A stretch of DNA of 64,000 nt from positions 248,001 to 312,000 of the forward strand of contig CAWIIO010000008.1 of assembly GCA_963836265.1 (NCBI GenBank). Reading direction: 5' to 3'. Shown here piece after piece: positions 45,598-54,066 of the stretch (positions are counted from its first letter, which is position 1; each line of letters begins with the position of its first letter). Source of the DNA: CAIWHR01 sp963836265 (GTDB taxonomy: Bacteria; Pseudomonadota; Gammaproteobacteria; Burkholderiales; Casimicrobiaceae). The translations under genes were made by a program, and so were the position numbers. The notes below the pieces were generated by a model. That model was not told where the DNA came from. It made no database searches and was given only the letters and a program-made list of their open reading frames with translations.

Positions 45598-46551
45598 CTA
45601 TCGCAGCTTCGGATTGAGCGCATCGCGCAACCAGTCGCCAAGCAGATTGATCGCAAGCACCATGACCACCAGCGCCGCGCCCGGAAATATCGTGATCCAC
45701 CACTCGCCCGAAAACAGGTAGTCGTTGCCGACGCGGATCAACGTCCCGAGCGATGGCTGCGTGGGAGGCACGCCGACGCCGAGGAACGAAAGCGTCGCCT
45801 CGGTGATGATCGCCGTCGCGATGTTGATCGTCCCCAGGACCAGGACGGGCCCGAGCACGTTCGGCAGCAGGTGGCGGCGCATGATGCCGAAGGACGAGAT
45901 TCCGATCACGCGCGCGGCCTGGACGTACTCGCGGTTTTTCTCCACCATCGTCGAGCCCCGGACGGTTCGCGCGTACTGGACCCAGTTCGCCGCACCGATG
46001 GCGACGATCAGCACGAACAGCGCCACGCTCGAATGGGCATCGCGCGGCAACGCGGCGCGGGCGACGCCGTCGATCAGCAGGGCGATCAGGATCGCCGGGA
46101 ACGACAACTGGATATCGGCGATCCGCATGATGAAGGCATCGATCTTGCCCCCCGCGTATCCCGCGATCAGCCCGAGCGTAACGCCCACCAGCACCGCGAG
46201 CGCCACCGACGCGAGGCCGACCAGCAGCGAGATGCGGGCGCCGAACATGATCGCGGACAGCACGTCGCGACCCTGGTCGTCGGTGCCGAGCAGATAGCCC
46301 GCCTTGGCGCCAGCCTGCCATTCGGGCGGCGCGAGCGCGTCGAGCAGATTGAGCGTCCGGAGATCGAACGGGTTGTGCGGCGCGAGCCATGGCGCGCCGA
46401 GTGCGGCGGCGAGGCACACGAACAGGACCATGGCCGCGACGATCGCCACCGGCGAATGGCGGAAGCTGTAGGCGAGATCTCCTCGCCACGCGGCGGCGAG
46501 CCGTTCGCCTGCCGTGGGGGCTGCGGCGACGGAATAGGCGAACTCGCGCAT
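45598..46551 (-). CDS. Peptide ABC transporter permease, DppC/OppC type (operon 1)
   Basis: 317 residues with an N-terminal membrane helix after a cytoplasmic lead, the family motif LLGTDDQGRDVLSAIMFGAR, five further helices, and the EAA loop region (GISSFGIMRRHLLPNVLGP). It forms the channel with the DppB-type permease at 48876. It is separated from that gene by two hydrolase genes, which is unusual. Confidence 0.93.
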   Translation of the reverse strand: MREFAYSVAAAPTAGERLAAAWRGDLAYSFRHSPVAIVAAMVLFVCLAAALGAPWLAPHNPFDLRTLNLLDALAPPEWQAGAKAGYLLGTDDQGRDVLSAIMFGARISLLVGLASVALAVLVGVTLGLIAGYAGGKIDAFIMRIADIQLSFPAILIALLIDGVARAALPRDAHSSVALFVLIVAIGAANWVQYARTVRGSTMVEKNREYVQAARVIGISSFGIMRRHLLPNVLGPVLVLGTINIATAIITEATLSFLGVGVPPTQPSLGTLIRVGNDYLFSGEWWITIFPGAALVVMVLAINLLGDWLRDALNPKLR

Positions 46552-46569
46552 CTTGCTCGCGACCTCGGT

Positions 46570-47667
46570 TCAGCTTTGAAGATGCGGGGCCAAGTGGACC
46601 AGCGCCTTCAAGGCCGCTTCCTTCGCCTGCACGTACACCTGCTCCTTCCAGTCGGCGGCATCGACATAGAAGGCGTCGCGCATCTGCCGCCGGATCGTCG
46701 CGCGCTGTTCGGCGCCCGCATCCGGATGATTGTGCAGCCAATGGTCGGCGCGCAATGCCTGAAATACTTCGCGGAGCGGCAGCGTGCCGTACTCGAGCGC
46801 GATGCCGACGTATTCGACGCCCGGGCACTCGTCGTAGGCGGCGTTGTACATGACCCCGGTGAGCGGCGCCGACGACGATGAGCCGTCCTGGTAAGACGTC
46901 ACGCCGGCGCCCCACCAGGCCCGCGCCCGCTCGAGGTCCGCGGCGAGGTCGCGACCGGCATAGATCTTCTCGCCGTGGCCCCGCGGTCCGAGTCCCGTGT
47001 GGAAATCGATCCAGGCAAGTCGCGTGCGCGCTGCACCGTGCCGCCGCAGCACCGCGCGCAACACGACATTGCTCCACGACGCGACCGCACCGCCGTAGAA
47101 CATGCCGTCCGGGAATTCGTACTGACCGCCGCTCACGGCTGCCTGGTAGGCGCGCTCCCCGTGGGTTGCGATGAAGCCGGCGATCTTCGCCTCGTTTTCG
47201 GCGGGCGGCGGCCACGTGGCGGGGATGAGCAGCGGGTGGACCGCGGCGTACGCGGGGTTCGGCGGTACCGGCGTCCGGAAATCGCGAAAATTGCGGTTGA
47301 GGTCGGCGTTGTCCTCGTTGACCCGCCGCCCGTGCGAAAAGCCGTACGGGTTGACCGCGTGCACGAACAGCACCGCGGCGGCGGCGGCGCGCGCCGAGCG
47401 CACGAACGCTTCGTCCCGCAGCAACGCGATCTGCGCGCCGGAGCCGCAGTAACCTTCGATGCCGTGCGTCGCCGAAGTCAGCACGAGCAGGCCCTTGGCA
47501 TCCGGCGCGCCGAGCAACGCGACGTCGATCGCCAGCGCTTCGCCGTCGATGCCGTGGTAGCCAGCGAGGGCGTGCGACTCGAGGGCCAGGTGGCGCTCGC
47601 GCGTGGCCGCGACGAACTTCGCACGCGCTTCGGCGTAGCTCCCTGAAAAATGGCCCACGGGATCCAT
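46570..47667 (-). CDS. M14-like zinc carboxypeptidase (DUF2817)
   Basis: 365 residues. The zinc-site pattern THGIEGYCGSG (His and Glu) lies near residue 70, NADLNRNFRDF supplies the substrate-carboxylate Asn/Arg pair, and the late Glu is probably in ALEYGTLP. DUF2817 belongs to the M14 carboxypeptidase clan. No signal peptide, so it likely acts in the cytoplasm on what the transporter imports. It lies between the M20 gene and dppC with gaps of 12 and 18 bases. Confidence 0.85.
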   Translation of the reverse strand: MDPVGHFSGSYAEARAKFVAATRERHLALESHALAGYHGIDGEALAIDVALLGAPDAKGLLVLTSATHGIEGYCGSGAQIALLRDEAFVRSARAAAAAVLFVHAVNPYGFSHGRRVNEDNADLNRNFRDFRTPVPPNPAYAAVHPLLIPATWPPPAENEAKIAGFIATHGERAYQAAVSGGQYEFPDGMFYGGAVASWSNVVLRAVLRRHGAARTRLAWIDFHTGLGPRGHGEKIYAGRDLAADLERARAWWGAGVTSYQDGSSSSAPLTGVMYNAAYDECPGVEYVGIALEYGTLPLREVFQALRADHWLHNHPDAGAEQRATIRRQMRDAFYVDAADWKEQVYVQAKEAALKALVHLAPHLQS

Positions 47668-47679
47668 ATGAGCGCTCGG

Positions 47680-48867
47680 TCAGCCGCCGAGGGGCATCGC
47701 CCTTTCGGCGAGCGCCGCCAGATAGCCGGCCCCCAGCGGGATGACCGCGTCGTTGAAGTCGTAGGTGCTGTTGTGGAGAAAACAGCCCCCTTCGGCGCCG
47801 CCCTGCCCCAGCCGCACGTATGCACCGGGTCGCGCTTGCAGCATGAACGCGAAGTCCTCCGCGCCCATCGACGGATCGAGATTGCGCACGACGTTGTCCG
47901 CGCCGATCAAGGATTCGGCCACGCCTGCCGCGAACTCGGCCTGACGCTCGTGGTTGATGGTCGCCGGGTACAGGCGCTCATACCTGAGGGTCGCCGTCGC
48001 GCCGAAGGCCGTCGCAATCGCCGGGATCAGTTGCGACAGGCGCCGCTCGATCATGTCCTGCGTCGCCGGCCGGAAGGTGCGCACAGTGCCCACGAGCTTG
48101 GCGTGGGCGGGGATCACGCTCATCGCGCCGGGATTGCCGGCCTGCATCGCGCAGAGGCTCACCACCGCGGTGTCTATCGGACTCACGTTACGACTCACCA
48201 CCGACTGCGCCGCGGTGATGATGTGCGCGGCGACCAGCACCGGGTCGACCGCCATGTGGGGGTGCGCGCCGTGGCCGCCGCGGCCGTCGATCGTGATCTC
48301 GATGCGATCCGCCGCAGCCATCGCCGGGCCCGCCGTGACGCCGATGCGCCCCGGGGCAAGCCCCGGCCAGTTGTGGAGCGCGAACACCTGCTCTGCCGGA
48401 AAGCGCACGAACAGCCCGTCGGCGATCATTTCCTTTGCGCCGGCGTACCCTTCCTCGCCGGGCTGGAAGATCAGATACGCGATGCCGTCGAAGTTGCGCG
48501 TCTCGTGCAGATAGCGCGCCGCCGCCAGCAGCATCGTCGTGTGGCCATCGTGGCCGCACCCGTGCATCCGCCCGTCGTAGCGCGATTTGTGCAGGAAGGT
48601 GTTCTCCTCCTGCATCGGCAGCGCGTCCATGTCGGCGCGCAAGCCAACCGAGCGGCCGCTCGCCGTGCTGCGCCCGCGCACCACGGCGACGACACCGGTC
48701 CGCCCGATTCCCGGGTGGTGCTCGATCCCCAATGCCGCCAGGCGCTCGCAGACGACTTTCGCCGTTCGGTGCTCGTCGAAGCCGAGCTCCGGGTGCATGT
48801 GCAGATCGCGACGCAGCACGGTGAATTCGGTCTGCCAGCCACGGATGTGTTCGACGGGATTCGGCAT
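47680..48867 (-). CDS. M20 amidohydrolase/aminoacylase (HipO-like)
   Basis: 395 residues from ATG 48867. Two-metal site residues: HGCGHDGHTTMLLAAA, GEEGYAGAKEMI and, near the end, MGAEDFAFMLQ. RRDLHMHPELGFDEHRT is the M20D start. The family removes acyl groups from amino acids or splits dipeptide-like amides. The second gene of operon 1, 8 bases after the permease; with the M14 enzyme it suggests that the imported solute is cut inside the cell. Confidence 0.92.
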   Translation of the reverse strand: MPNPVEHIRGWQTEFTVLRRDLHMHPELGFDEHRTAKVVCERLAALGIEHHPGIGRTGVVAVVRGRSTASGRSVGLRADMDALPMQEENTFLHKSRYDGRMHGCGHDGHTTMLLAAARYLHETRNFDGIAYLIFQPGEEGYAGAKEMIADGLFVRFPAEQVFALHNWPGLAPGRIGVTAGPAMAAADRIEITIDGRGGHGAHPHMAVDPVLVAAHIITAAQSVVSRNVSPIDTAVVSLCAMQAGNPGAMSVIPAHAKLVGTVRTFRPATQDMIERRLSQLIPAIATAFGATATLRYERLYPATINHERQAEFAAGVAESLIGADNVVRNLDPSMGAEDFAFMLQARPGAYVRLGQGGAEGGCFLHNSTYDFNDAVIPLGAGYLAALAERAMPLGG

Positions 48868-48875
48868 GCAGCCTT

Positions 48876-49895
48876 TCAAACTGCGAACCGCTCGACCCGC
48901 AGGCGCGGATCGACAGCATAGTATAGGAGGTCGACACCCAGGTTTATGAGCACGAACACAAACGCGATGAAGCACAGATAGGCCGCCATCACGGGAATGT
49001 CGGCGAAGTTCACCGCCTGAATGAACAGCAGGCCCATCCCGGGCCACTGGAATACCGTCTCGGTGATGATCGCGAACGCGATGATCGCGCCCAGCTGCAG
49101 GCCCGTGATCGTGATCACCGGCACCAGGGTGTTCCTGAGCGCGTGGCCGAAGTGGATGGCCCGGTCGGTGAGGCCGCGGGCGCGCGCGAACTTGATGTAG
49201 TCGGTGCGCAGCACTTCGAGCATTTCGGAGCGCACGAGCCGCATGATCAGCGTCATCTGGAAGAGCGACAGCGTGATTGCCGGCAGGATCAGCGCCTTCA
49301 GTCCGCTCTTGGTAAGCAGCCCGGTGGTCCACCAGCCCAGCGCCACCGTTTCACCTCGCCCGAACGATGGCAGCCACCCCAGCATCACCGCGAAGATCAG
49401 GATCAGCAGGATGCCGATCAAGAACGTCGGCAGGCTGACGCCGATGAGCGATCCGGCGAGCAGCAGATGCGAGAGCCAGCTGTTGCGGCGCAGCGCCGTG
49501 TAAACACCGAGCGGAATCCCGACAACGAGCGCGAGCAGCGCGGCGGCGATCGACAATTCGAGGGTCGCGGGGAGCCGCTCCTTGAGCAGCGTCGACACCC
49601 GGCGTCCCTGGCGCAACGACAGTCCGAAATCGCCATGCACCGCATTGCCGACGAAACGCGCGAACTGGACCGGGAACGGCTGGTCGAGCCCGAGGTCGGC
49701 GCGCAACCGCGCCCGGTCTTCGAGCGTCGCATCCTGTCCCACCATGAACGCGACGGGATCGCCGGTGAAGTTGAAGAGCCCAAACGCGATGAACGACACG
49801 ACCGCCATGACGGCGATCGATTGCGCGATGCGGCGAAGGATGAAGGCTGACAACTCGGGCTGTCCCCGCGCGGTAGGGACCGGACGTCCGCGCAC
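48876..49895 (-). CDS. Peptide ABC transporter permease, DppB/OppB type (operon 1)
   Basis: About 339 residues from GTG 49895; a TTG at 49853 gives a start nearer to FILRRIAQSIAVM, the usual family start, and may be the true one. Six membrane helices, the GDPVAFMVG motif after helix 1, the EAA region FGHALRNTLVPVITITGLQ and the family C-terminus VDLLYYAVDPRLR. First gene of operon 1; no binding-protein gene is found in this operon. Confidence 0.9.
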   Translation of the reverse strand: MRGRPVPTARGQPELSAFILRRIAQSIAVMAVVSFIAFGLFNFTGDPVAFMVGQDATLEDRARLRADLGLDQPFPVQFARFVGNAVHGDFGLSLRQGRRVSTLLKERLPATLELSIAAALLALVVGIPLGVYTALRRNSWLSHLLLAGSLIGVSLPTFLIGILLILIFAVMLGWLPSFGRGETVALGWWTTGLLTKSGLKALILPAITLSLFQMTLIMRLVRSEMLEVLRTDYIKFARARGLTDRAIHFGHALRNTLVPVITITGLQLGAIIAFAIITETVFQWPGMGLLFIQAVNFADIPVMAAYLCFIAFVFVLINLGVDLLYYAVDPRLRVERFAV

Positions 49896-50063
49896 GCGCC
49901 GGGACGGCTCCGGGCGCGCCGATAATGCCGAAACCCCCGTGGGGCGTCAATGCATCCGGCGTCTTCCGAGTGTGGCGAAGTGGATTTGTGGTTCAATACG
50001 CTGCCCGCGCCGGCAGGGAGGATCGAGGCCCGTCAACGCGGGCCGAGCCGTCAGCCCTCCGCA

Positions 50064-51074
50064 ATGCTGCGTTTCCTGCTCACCCGGTTTTCGCTCATTG
50101 TTCCGACGTTCATCGGGATGACGCTGCTCGCGTTCTTCCTGATCCGGCTCGTTCCCGGCGATCCGATCGAGACGATGGCGGGCGAGCGGGGTATCGACGC
50201 CGAGCGGCACGCGGCGCTGCTCAAGGAATACGGCCTCGACCGGCCCGTGCTGGTCCAGTACGGCATCTACATCGGTCGCGTGCTGCACGGCGATCTGGGC
50301 AGGTCGATGATCACGCAGGCGCCCGTGCTGTCCGAGTTCGCGACGCTGTTTCCAGCGACGATCGAGCTCGCGCTCTGCGCGATCGTTTTCGCGCTCGCCG
50401 TCGGCATCCCCGCTGGCATCATCGCGGCGGTGCGGCGGAACTCGGTGTTCGACCACGGCGTGATGGGCGCCTCGCTCACCGGCTACTCGATGCCGATCTT
50501 CTGGTGGGGCCTGTTGCTGATCCTGCTCTTCTCGGTCCAGCTGGGCTGGACGCCGGTGTCGGGCCGCATCGACGTCAAGTACTACATCGAGCCGGTAACC
50601 GGCTTTCTCACGATCGACACGCTGCTGTCGGGGGAGAAAGGCGCCTTCAGGTCGGCGTTGTCGCATCTGATCCTGCCGACGATCGTGCTCGGGACCAACC
50701 CGCTCGCGATCATCGCCCGGATGACGCGCTCGGCGATGCTCGAGGTGCTGGGCGAGGACTACATTCGCACTGCCCGGGCCAAGGGCTTGTCGCGGCTGCG
50801 GGTGGTTGCGCTGCATGCGTTCCGCAACGCGCTGATCCCGGTCGTGACGGTGATCGGGCTGCAGGTGGGCGTACTCTTCACCGGGGCGATCCTGACCGAG
50901 ACGATCTTCTCGTGGCCCGGCGTAGGCAAGTGGCTGATCGAGGCGATCAACCGTCGCGACTACCCGGTCCTGCAGGGTGGCCTGCTGATGCTGGGATTCG
51001 TCGTGATGGTCGTGAACCTGCTGGTCGACCTCACCTACGGCGCGATCAACCCGCGCATTCGCCGCGCACGATGA
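50064..51074 (+). CDS. Peptide ABC transporter permease, DppB/OppB type (operon 2)
   Basis: 336 residues from ATG 50064 (MLRFLLTRFSLIVPTFIGM). Six helices, RLVPGDPIETMAG after the first, the EAA region LHAFRNALIPVVTVIGLQ and terminal VDLTYGAINPRIR. It overlaps the next gene by ATGA. First gene of a plus-strand operon divergent from operon 1 over 168 bases. Confidence 0.94.
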   Translation: MLRFLLTRFSLIVPTFIGMTLLAFFLIRLVPGDPIETMAGERGIDAERHAALLKEYGLDRPVLVQYGIYIGRVLHGDLGRSMITQAPVLSEFATLFPATIELALCAIVFALAVGIPAGIIAAVRRNSVFDHGVMGASLTGYSMPIFWWGLLLILLFSVQLGWTPVSGRIDVKYYIEPVTGFLTIDTLLSGEKGAFRSALSHLILPTIVLGTNPLAIIARMTRSAMLEVLGEDYIRTARAKGLSRLRVVALHAFRNALIPVVTVIGLQVGVLFTGAILTETIFSWPGVGKWLIEAINRRDYPVLQGGLLMLGFVVMVVNLLVDLTYGAINPRIRRAR

Positions 51075-51973
51075 CGAACGAATCGCTCGCCGCAACGGTT
51101 GCCGTCCCCGCACCGCCGGGACCGCTGCGCGAATTCTGGGTCTACTTCAGCGCCAACCGGGGCGCCGTCGCCGGGCTAGCGGTCGTCGTCGTTGTGCTGC
51201 TGCTCGCCGCATTTGCGGACGTCGTTGCCCCCTACCCGCCGGATCTCACCAACAACGCGGCGTTCCTGAGGCCGCCGGCGTGGCAAGCCGGCGGCTCGCA
51301 CGAGTATCTGCTCGGCACCGACGCGATCGGCCGCGACATTCTTTCGCGCCTGATCCACGGCGCACGGTTGTCGCTACTCATTGGCATCGCCGTCGTCGCG
51401 CTGTCGATCGTGGTTGGCATCACGCTTGGACTCGTCGCCGGATTTGCGCGCGGCGTGACCGAGATCGCGATCATGCGGCTGATGGACATCATCCTGACCC
51501 TGCCGAGCCTGCTGCTGGCGATCGTCATCGTCGCCATTCTCGGGCCGGGACTGATGAACGCGATGCTCGCTGTGGCGGTCGTGGTCCTTCCGCATTACGT
51601 ACGCATCACGCGGGCTGCCGTGATCTCCGAGACGGCGAAGGACTACGTCACGGCCGCCCGCGCGAACGGCGCCGGGCTGCCGCGGCTCATGTTCGGCGAA
51701 GTCCTGCCCAACTGCGCGGCGCCGCTGATCGTCCAGGCTTCGCTCGGCGTCTCCGTTGCGATCCTCGACGCCGCCGCGCTGGGCTTCCTCGGCCTCGGCG
51801 CGCAGCCCCCCACTCCCGAGTGGGGCACGATGCTGGCCGATGCCCGCGAGTTCGTGCTCCGCGCCTGGTGGGTCGTCACGTTCCCGGGAATCATGATCCT
51901 CATGACCGTGCTCGCGTTCAACCTGCTGGGCGACGGGTTGCGCGACGCGCTTGACCCGAAGCTCAAGCGCTGA
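51071..51973 (+). CDS. Peptide ABC transporter permease, DppC/OppC type (operon 2)
   Basis: 300 residues from ATG 51071. LLGTDAIGRDILSRLIHGAR, the EAA loop LPRLMFGEVLPNCAAP and FLGLGAQPPTPEWG are family landmarks. Its start overlaps the dppB stop, so the two permeases are probably translated together. Confidence 0.94.
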   Translation: MTNESLAATVAVPAPPGPLREFWVYFSANRGAVAGLAVVVVVLLLAAFADVVAPYPPDLTNNAAFLRPPAWQAGGSHEYLLGTDAIGRDILSRLIHGARLSLLIGIAVVALSIVVGITLGLVAGFARGVTEIAIMRLMDIILTLPSLLLAIVIVAILGPGLMNAMLAVAVVVLPHYVRITRAAVISETAKDYVTAARANGAGLPRLMFGEVLPNCAAPLIVQASLGVSVAILDAAALGFLGLGAQPPTPEWGTMLADAREFVLRAWWVVTFPGIMILMTVLAFNLLGDGLRDALDPKLKR

Positions 51974-51982
51974 GCGTTCGCG

Positions 51983-52999
51983 ATGCGGTTGCTCGAAATC
52001 GAGGATCTGCACGTCGACTTTCCGACGCAGGGCGCCGTCATGCGCGCCGTCGAAGGCGTCTCGCTCGCGCTCGACGAGGGCGACGTGCTCGGCATCGTCG
52101 GCGAGTCGGGGTCGGGCAAGAGCGTGACGATGCTCGCGCTGTTGGGGCTCGTCCCGTTCCCCGGCCGAGTCCGCGCGCGGCGGCTCGCCTTCGCCGGCCA
52201 CGATCTCGCGACGATCTCCGACCGCGACCGCCGGGCGCTCGTCGGCAAGGACGTGGCGATGATCTTCCAGGATCCATCGACGAGCCTCAACCCGTGCTTC
52301 ACCATCGCCTTCCAGTTGTGCGAAACGCTGCGCCTGCACCTCGGACTCGACGGCAATGCCGCTCTGCGCCGCGCGACCGAGCTGCTCGAGCAGGTGGGCA
52401 TTCCCGCCGCGTCGCGTCGGCTGCGCGACTTTCCGCACCAGCTTTCCGGCGGCATGAACCAGCGCGTGATGATTGCGATGGCGATCGCCTGCAATCCGCG
52501 GCTCCTGATCGCCGACGAGCCGACGACCGCGCTCGACGTGACGATCCAGGCGCAGATTCTCGATCTCCTGCGCGGCCTGCAGAAGGAGCGCGGCATGGCG
52601 CTCATCCTCGTCACGCACAACATGGGCGTCGTCGCCGAAATGGCCCGGCGCGTCGCCGTCATGTACGCGGGCCAGATCGTCGAGGAGCGCGGCGCCGAAG
52701 CGCTGTTCGCGGCGCCCGAGCATCCGTACACCGCCGCGCTGCTCGCCGCGATGCCCGAACGCAGCATTGGAGAGAGCCACCTCGCGACCATCCCGGGAAT
52801 GGTGCCCGGCCTCTACGATCGGCCACAGGGCTGCTTGTTCGCGCCGCGCTGCCGGTACGCGACGCGCCGCTCGTGCGACACGCGGCCCGACCTGAGGCCG
52901 TGGGCCGGCGGATCGATCCGCTGTCACTATCCGCTGGGCGATCCGCAGCGCGACGCGGCGATTGCGCGCGACGGCCTCGTGGCGACCGTCACAACATGA
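51983..52999 (+). CDS. Peptide ABC transporter ATP-binding protein, DppD/OppD type (operon 2)
   Basis: 338 residues. Walker A GESGSGKSVT, signature SGGMNQR, Walker B LLIADEPTTALD, tail GCLFAPRCRYATRRSC. It lies 9 bases after dppC, and its stop overlaps the next start (ATGA). Confidence 0.94.
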   Translation: MRLLEIEDLHVDFPTQGAVMRAVEGVSLALDEGDVLGIVGESGSGKSVTMLALLGLVPFPGRVRARRLAFAGHDLATISDRDRRALVGKDVAMIFQDPSTSLNPCFTIAFQLCETLRLHLGLDGNAALRRATELLEQVGIPAASRRLRDFPHQLSGGMNQRVMIAMAIACNPRLLIADEPTTALDVTIQAQILDLLRGLQKERGMALILVTHNMGVVAEMARRVAVMYAGQIVEERGAEALFAAPEHPYTAALLAAMPERSIGESHLATIPGMVPGLYDRPQGCLFAPRCRYATRRSCDTRPDLRPWAGGSIRCHYPLGDPQRDAAIARDGLVATVTT

Positions 53000-54066
53000 G
53001 CACCGCAAGCGTGGGGACTGGCCATCCCTTGCCGGTCGTCCGCGCGCAGCATCTGTCCCGCGTCTACCAGATCCGCCGCGGCCCGCTGCGGGCGGCCGCG
53101 AAGTTGCATGCGGTGGGCGGCGTATCGTTCGCGATCGAAGCGGGCCGCACGCTGGCCGTGGTCGGCGAATCGGGCTGCGGCAAGTCGACGCTTGCGCGGG
53201 TGGTGGCGCTGATCGAAAGACCCAGCGGCGGCGAATTGCACTTCGCCGGCGCCGACGCCGTCCACGTGGCGCCGGCGGAGCAGCGCAAGCTGCGCAAGAC
53301 GGTCCAGATGGTATTCCAGAACCCTTACGGATCGCTCAATCCGCGCAAGAAGATCGGCGCCATCCTGGAGGCGCCGCTCGCGATCAACACCGACCTCGCG
53401 CCGCCGCAGCGGGCCGAGCGCTCGCGGGCAATGCTGGCGAAAGTCGGCCTGCGCCCCGAGCATTACGTCCGCTATCCGCACATGTTCTCGGGCGGCCAGC
53501 GCCAACGGATCGCCATCGCACGCGCTCTTATGCTGAATCCCGCGCTGGTCGTCGCCGACGAGCCGGTCTCGGCGCTCGACGTCTCCGTCCAGGCGCAGGT
53601 ATTGAACCTGCTCGCCGACCTCCAAGGCGAGCTCGGCCTCGCCTACCTCTTCATCTCGCACGATCTCGCCGTCGTGCGCCACATCGCGCACGAAGTGCTC
53701 GTGATGTACCTCGGGCTCGCAATGGAACAGGGCAGCAAGGAGCGGATCTTTGCCCGCCCGCTCCACCCTTACACGCAGGCGCTTCTCGCTTCGACGCCGG
53801 GGATCACTCCGGCAGACCGCCGGGAGCGCATCGTGCTCAAGGGCGAGCTGCCCTCGCCGCTCGATCCGCCGGCGGGGTGCGTGTTCTCGACCCGCTGCCC
53901 CCACGCGATCGAGCGCTGCCGCGTGGAGCGCCCGGTCCTGCGCGCACTCGACGGGAGGCAGGTATCATGCCACCTTGCGGAGCGCTTTCTGGAACCCGGT
54001 CGTCCGGATGCGGGCGATCGCGTGCTGCGGGCGGCGCAGCCTCACCAAGGAGGATTACTCACATGA
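52996..54066 (+). CDS. Peptide ABC transporter ATP-binding protein, DppF/OppF type (operon 2)
   Basis: 356 residues from ATG 52996. Walker A GESGCGKSTLA, signature SGGQRQR, Walker B LVVADEPVSALD, tail GCVFSTRCPHAIERC. It overlaps its neighbours at both ends by ATGA, and its own 3-prime end holds the strong ribosome site of the binding-protein gene. Confidence 0.94.
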   Translation: MSTASVGTGHPLPVVRAQHLSRVYQIRRGPLRAAAKLHAVGGVSFAIEAGRTLAVVGESGCGKSTLARVVALIERPSGGELHFAGADAVHVAPAEQRKLRKTVQMVFQNPYGSLNPRKKIGAILEAPLAINTDLAPPQRAERSRAMLAKVGLRPEHYVRYPHMFSGGQRQRIAIARALMLNPALVVADEPVSALDVSVQAQVLNLLADLQGELGLAYLFISHDLAVVRHIAHEVLVMYLGLAMEQGSKERIFARPLHPYTQALLASTPGITPADRRERIVLKGELPSPLDPPAGCVFSTRCPHAIERCRVERPVLRALDGRQVSCHLAERFLEPGRPDAGDRVLRAAQPHQGGLLT

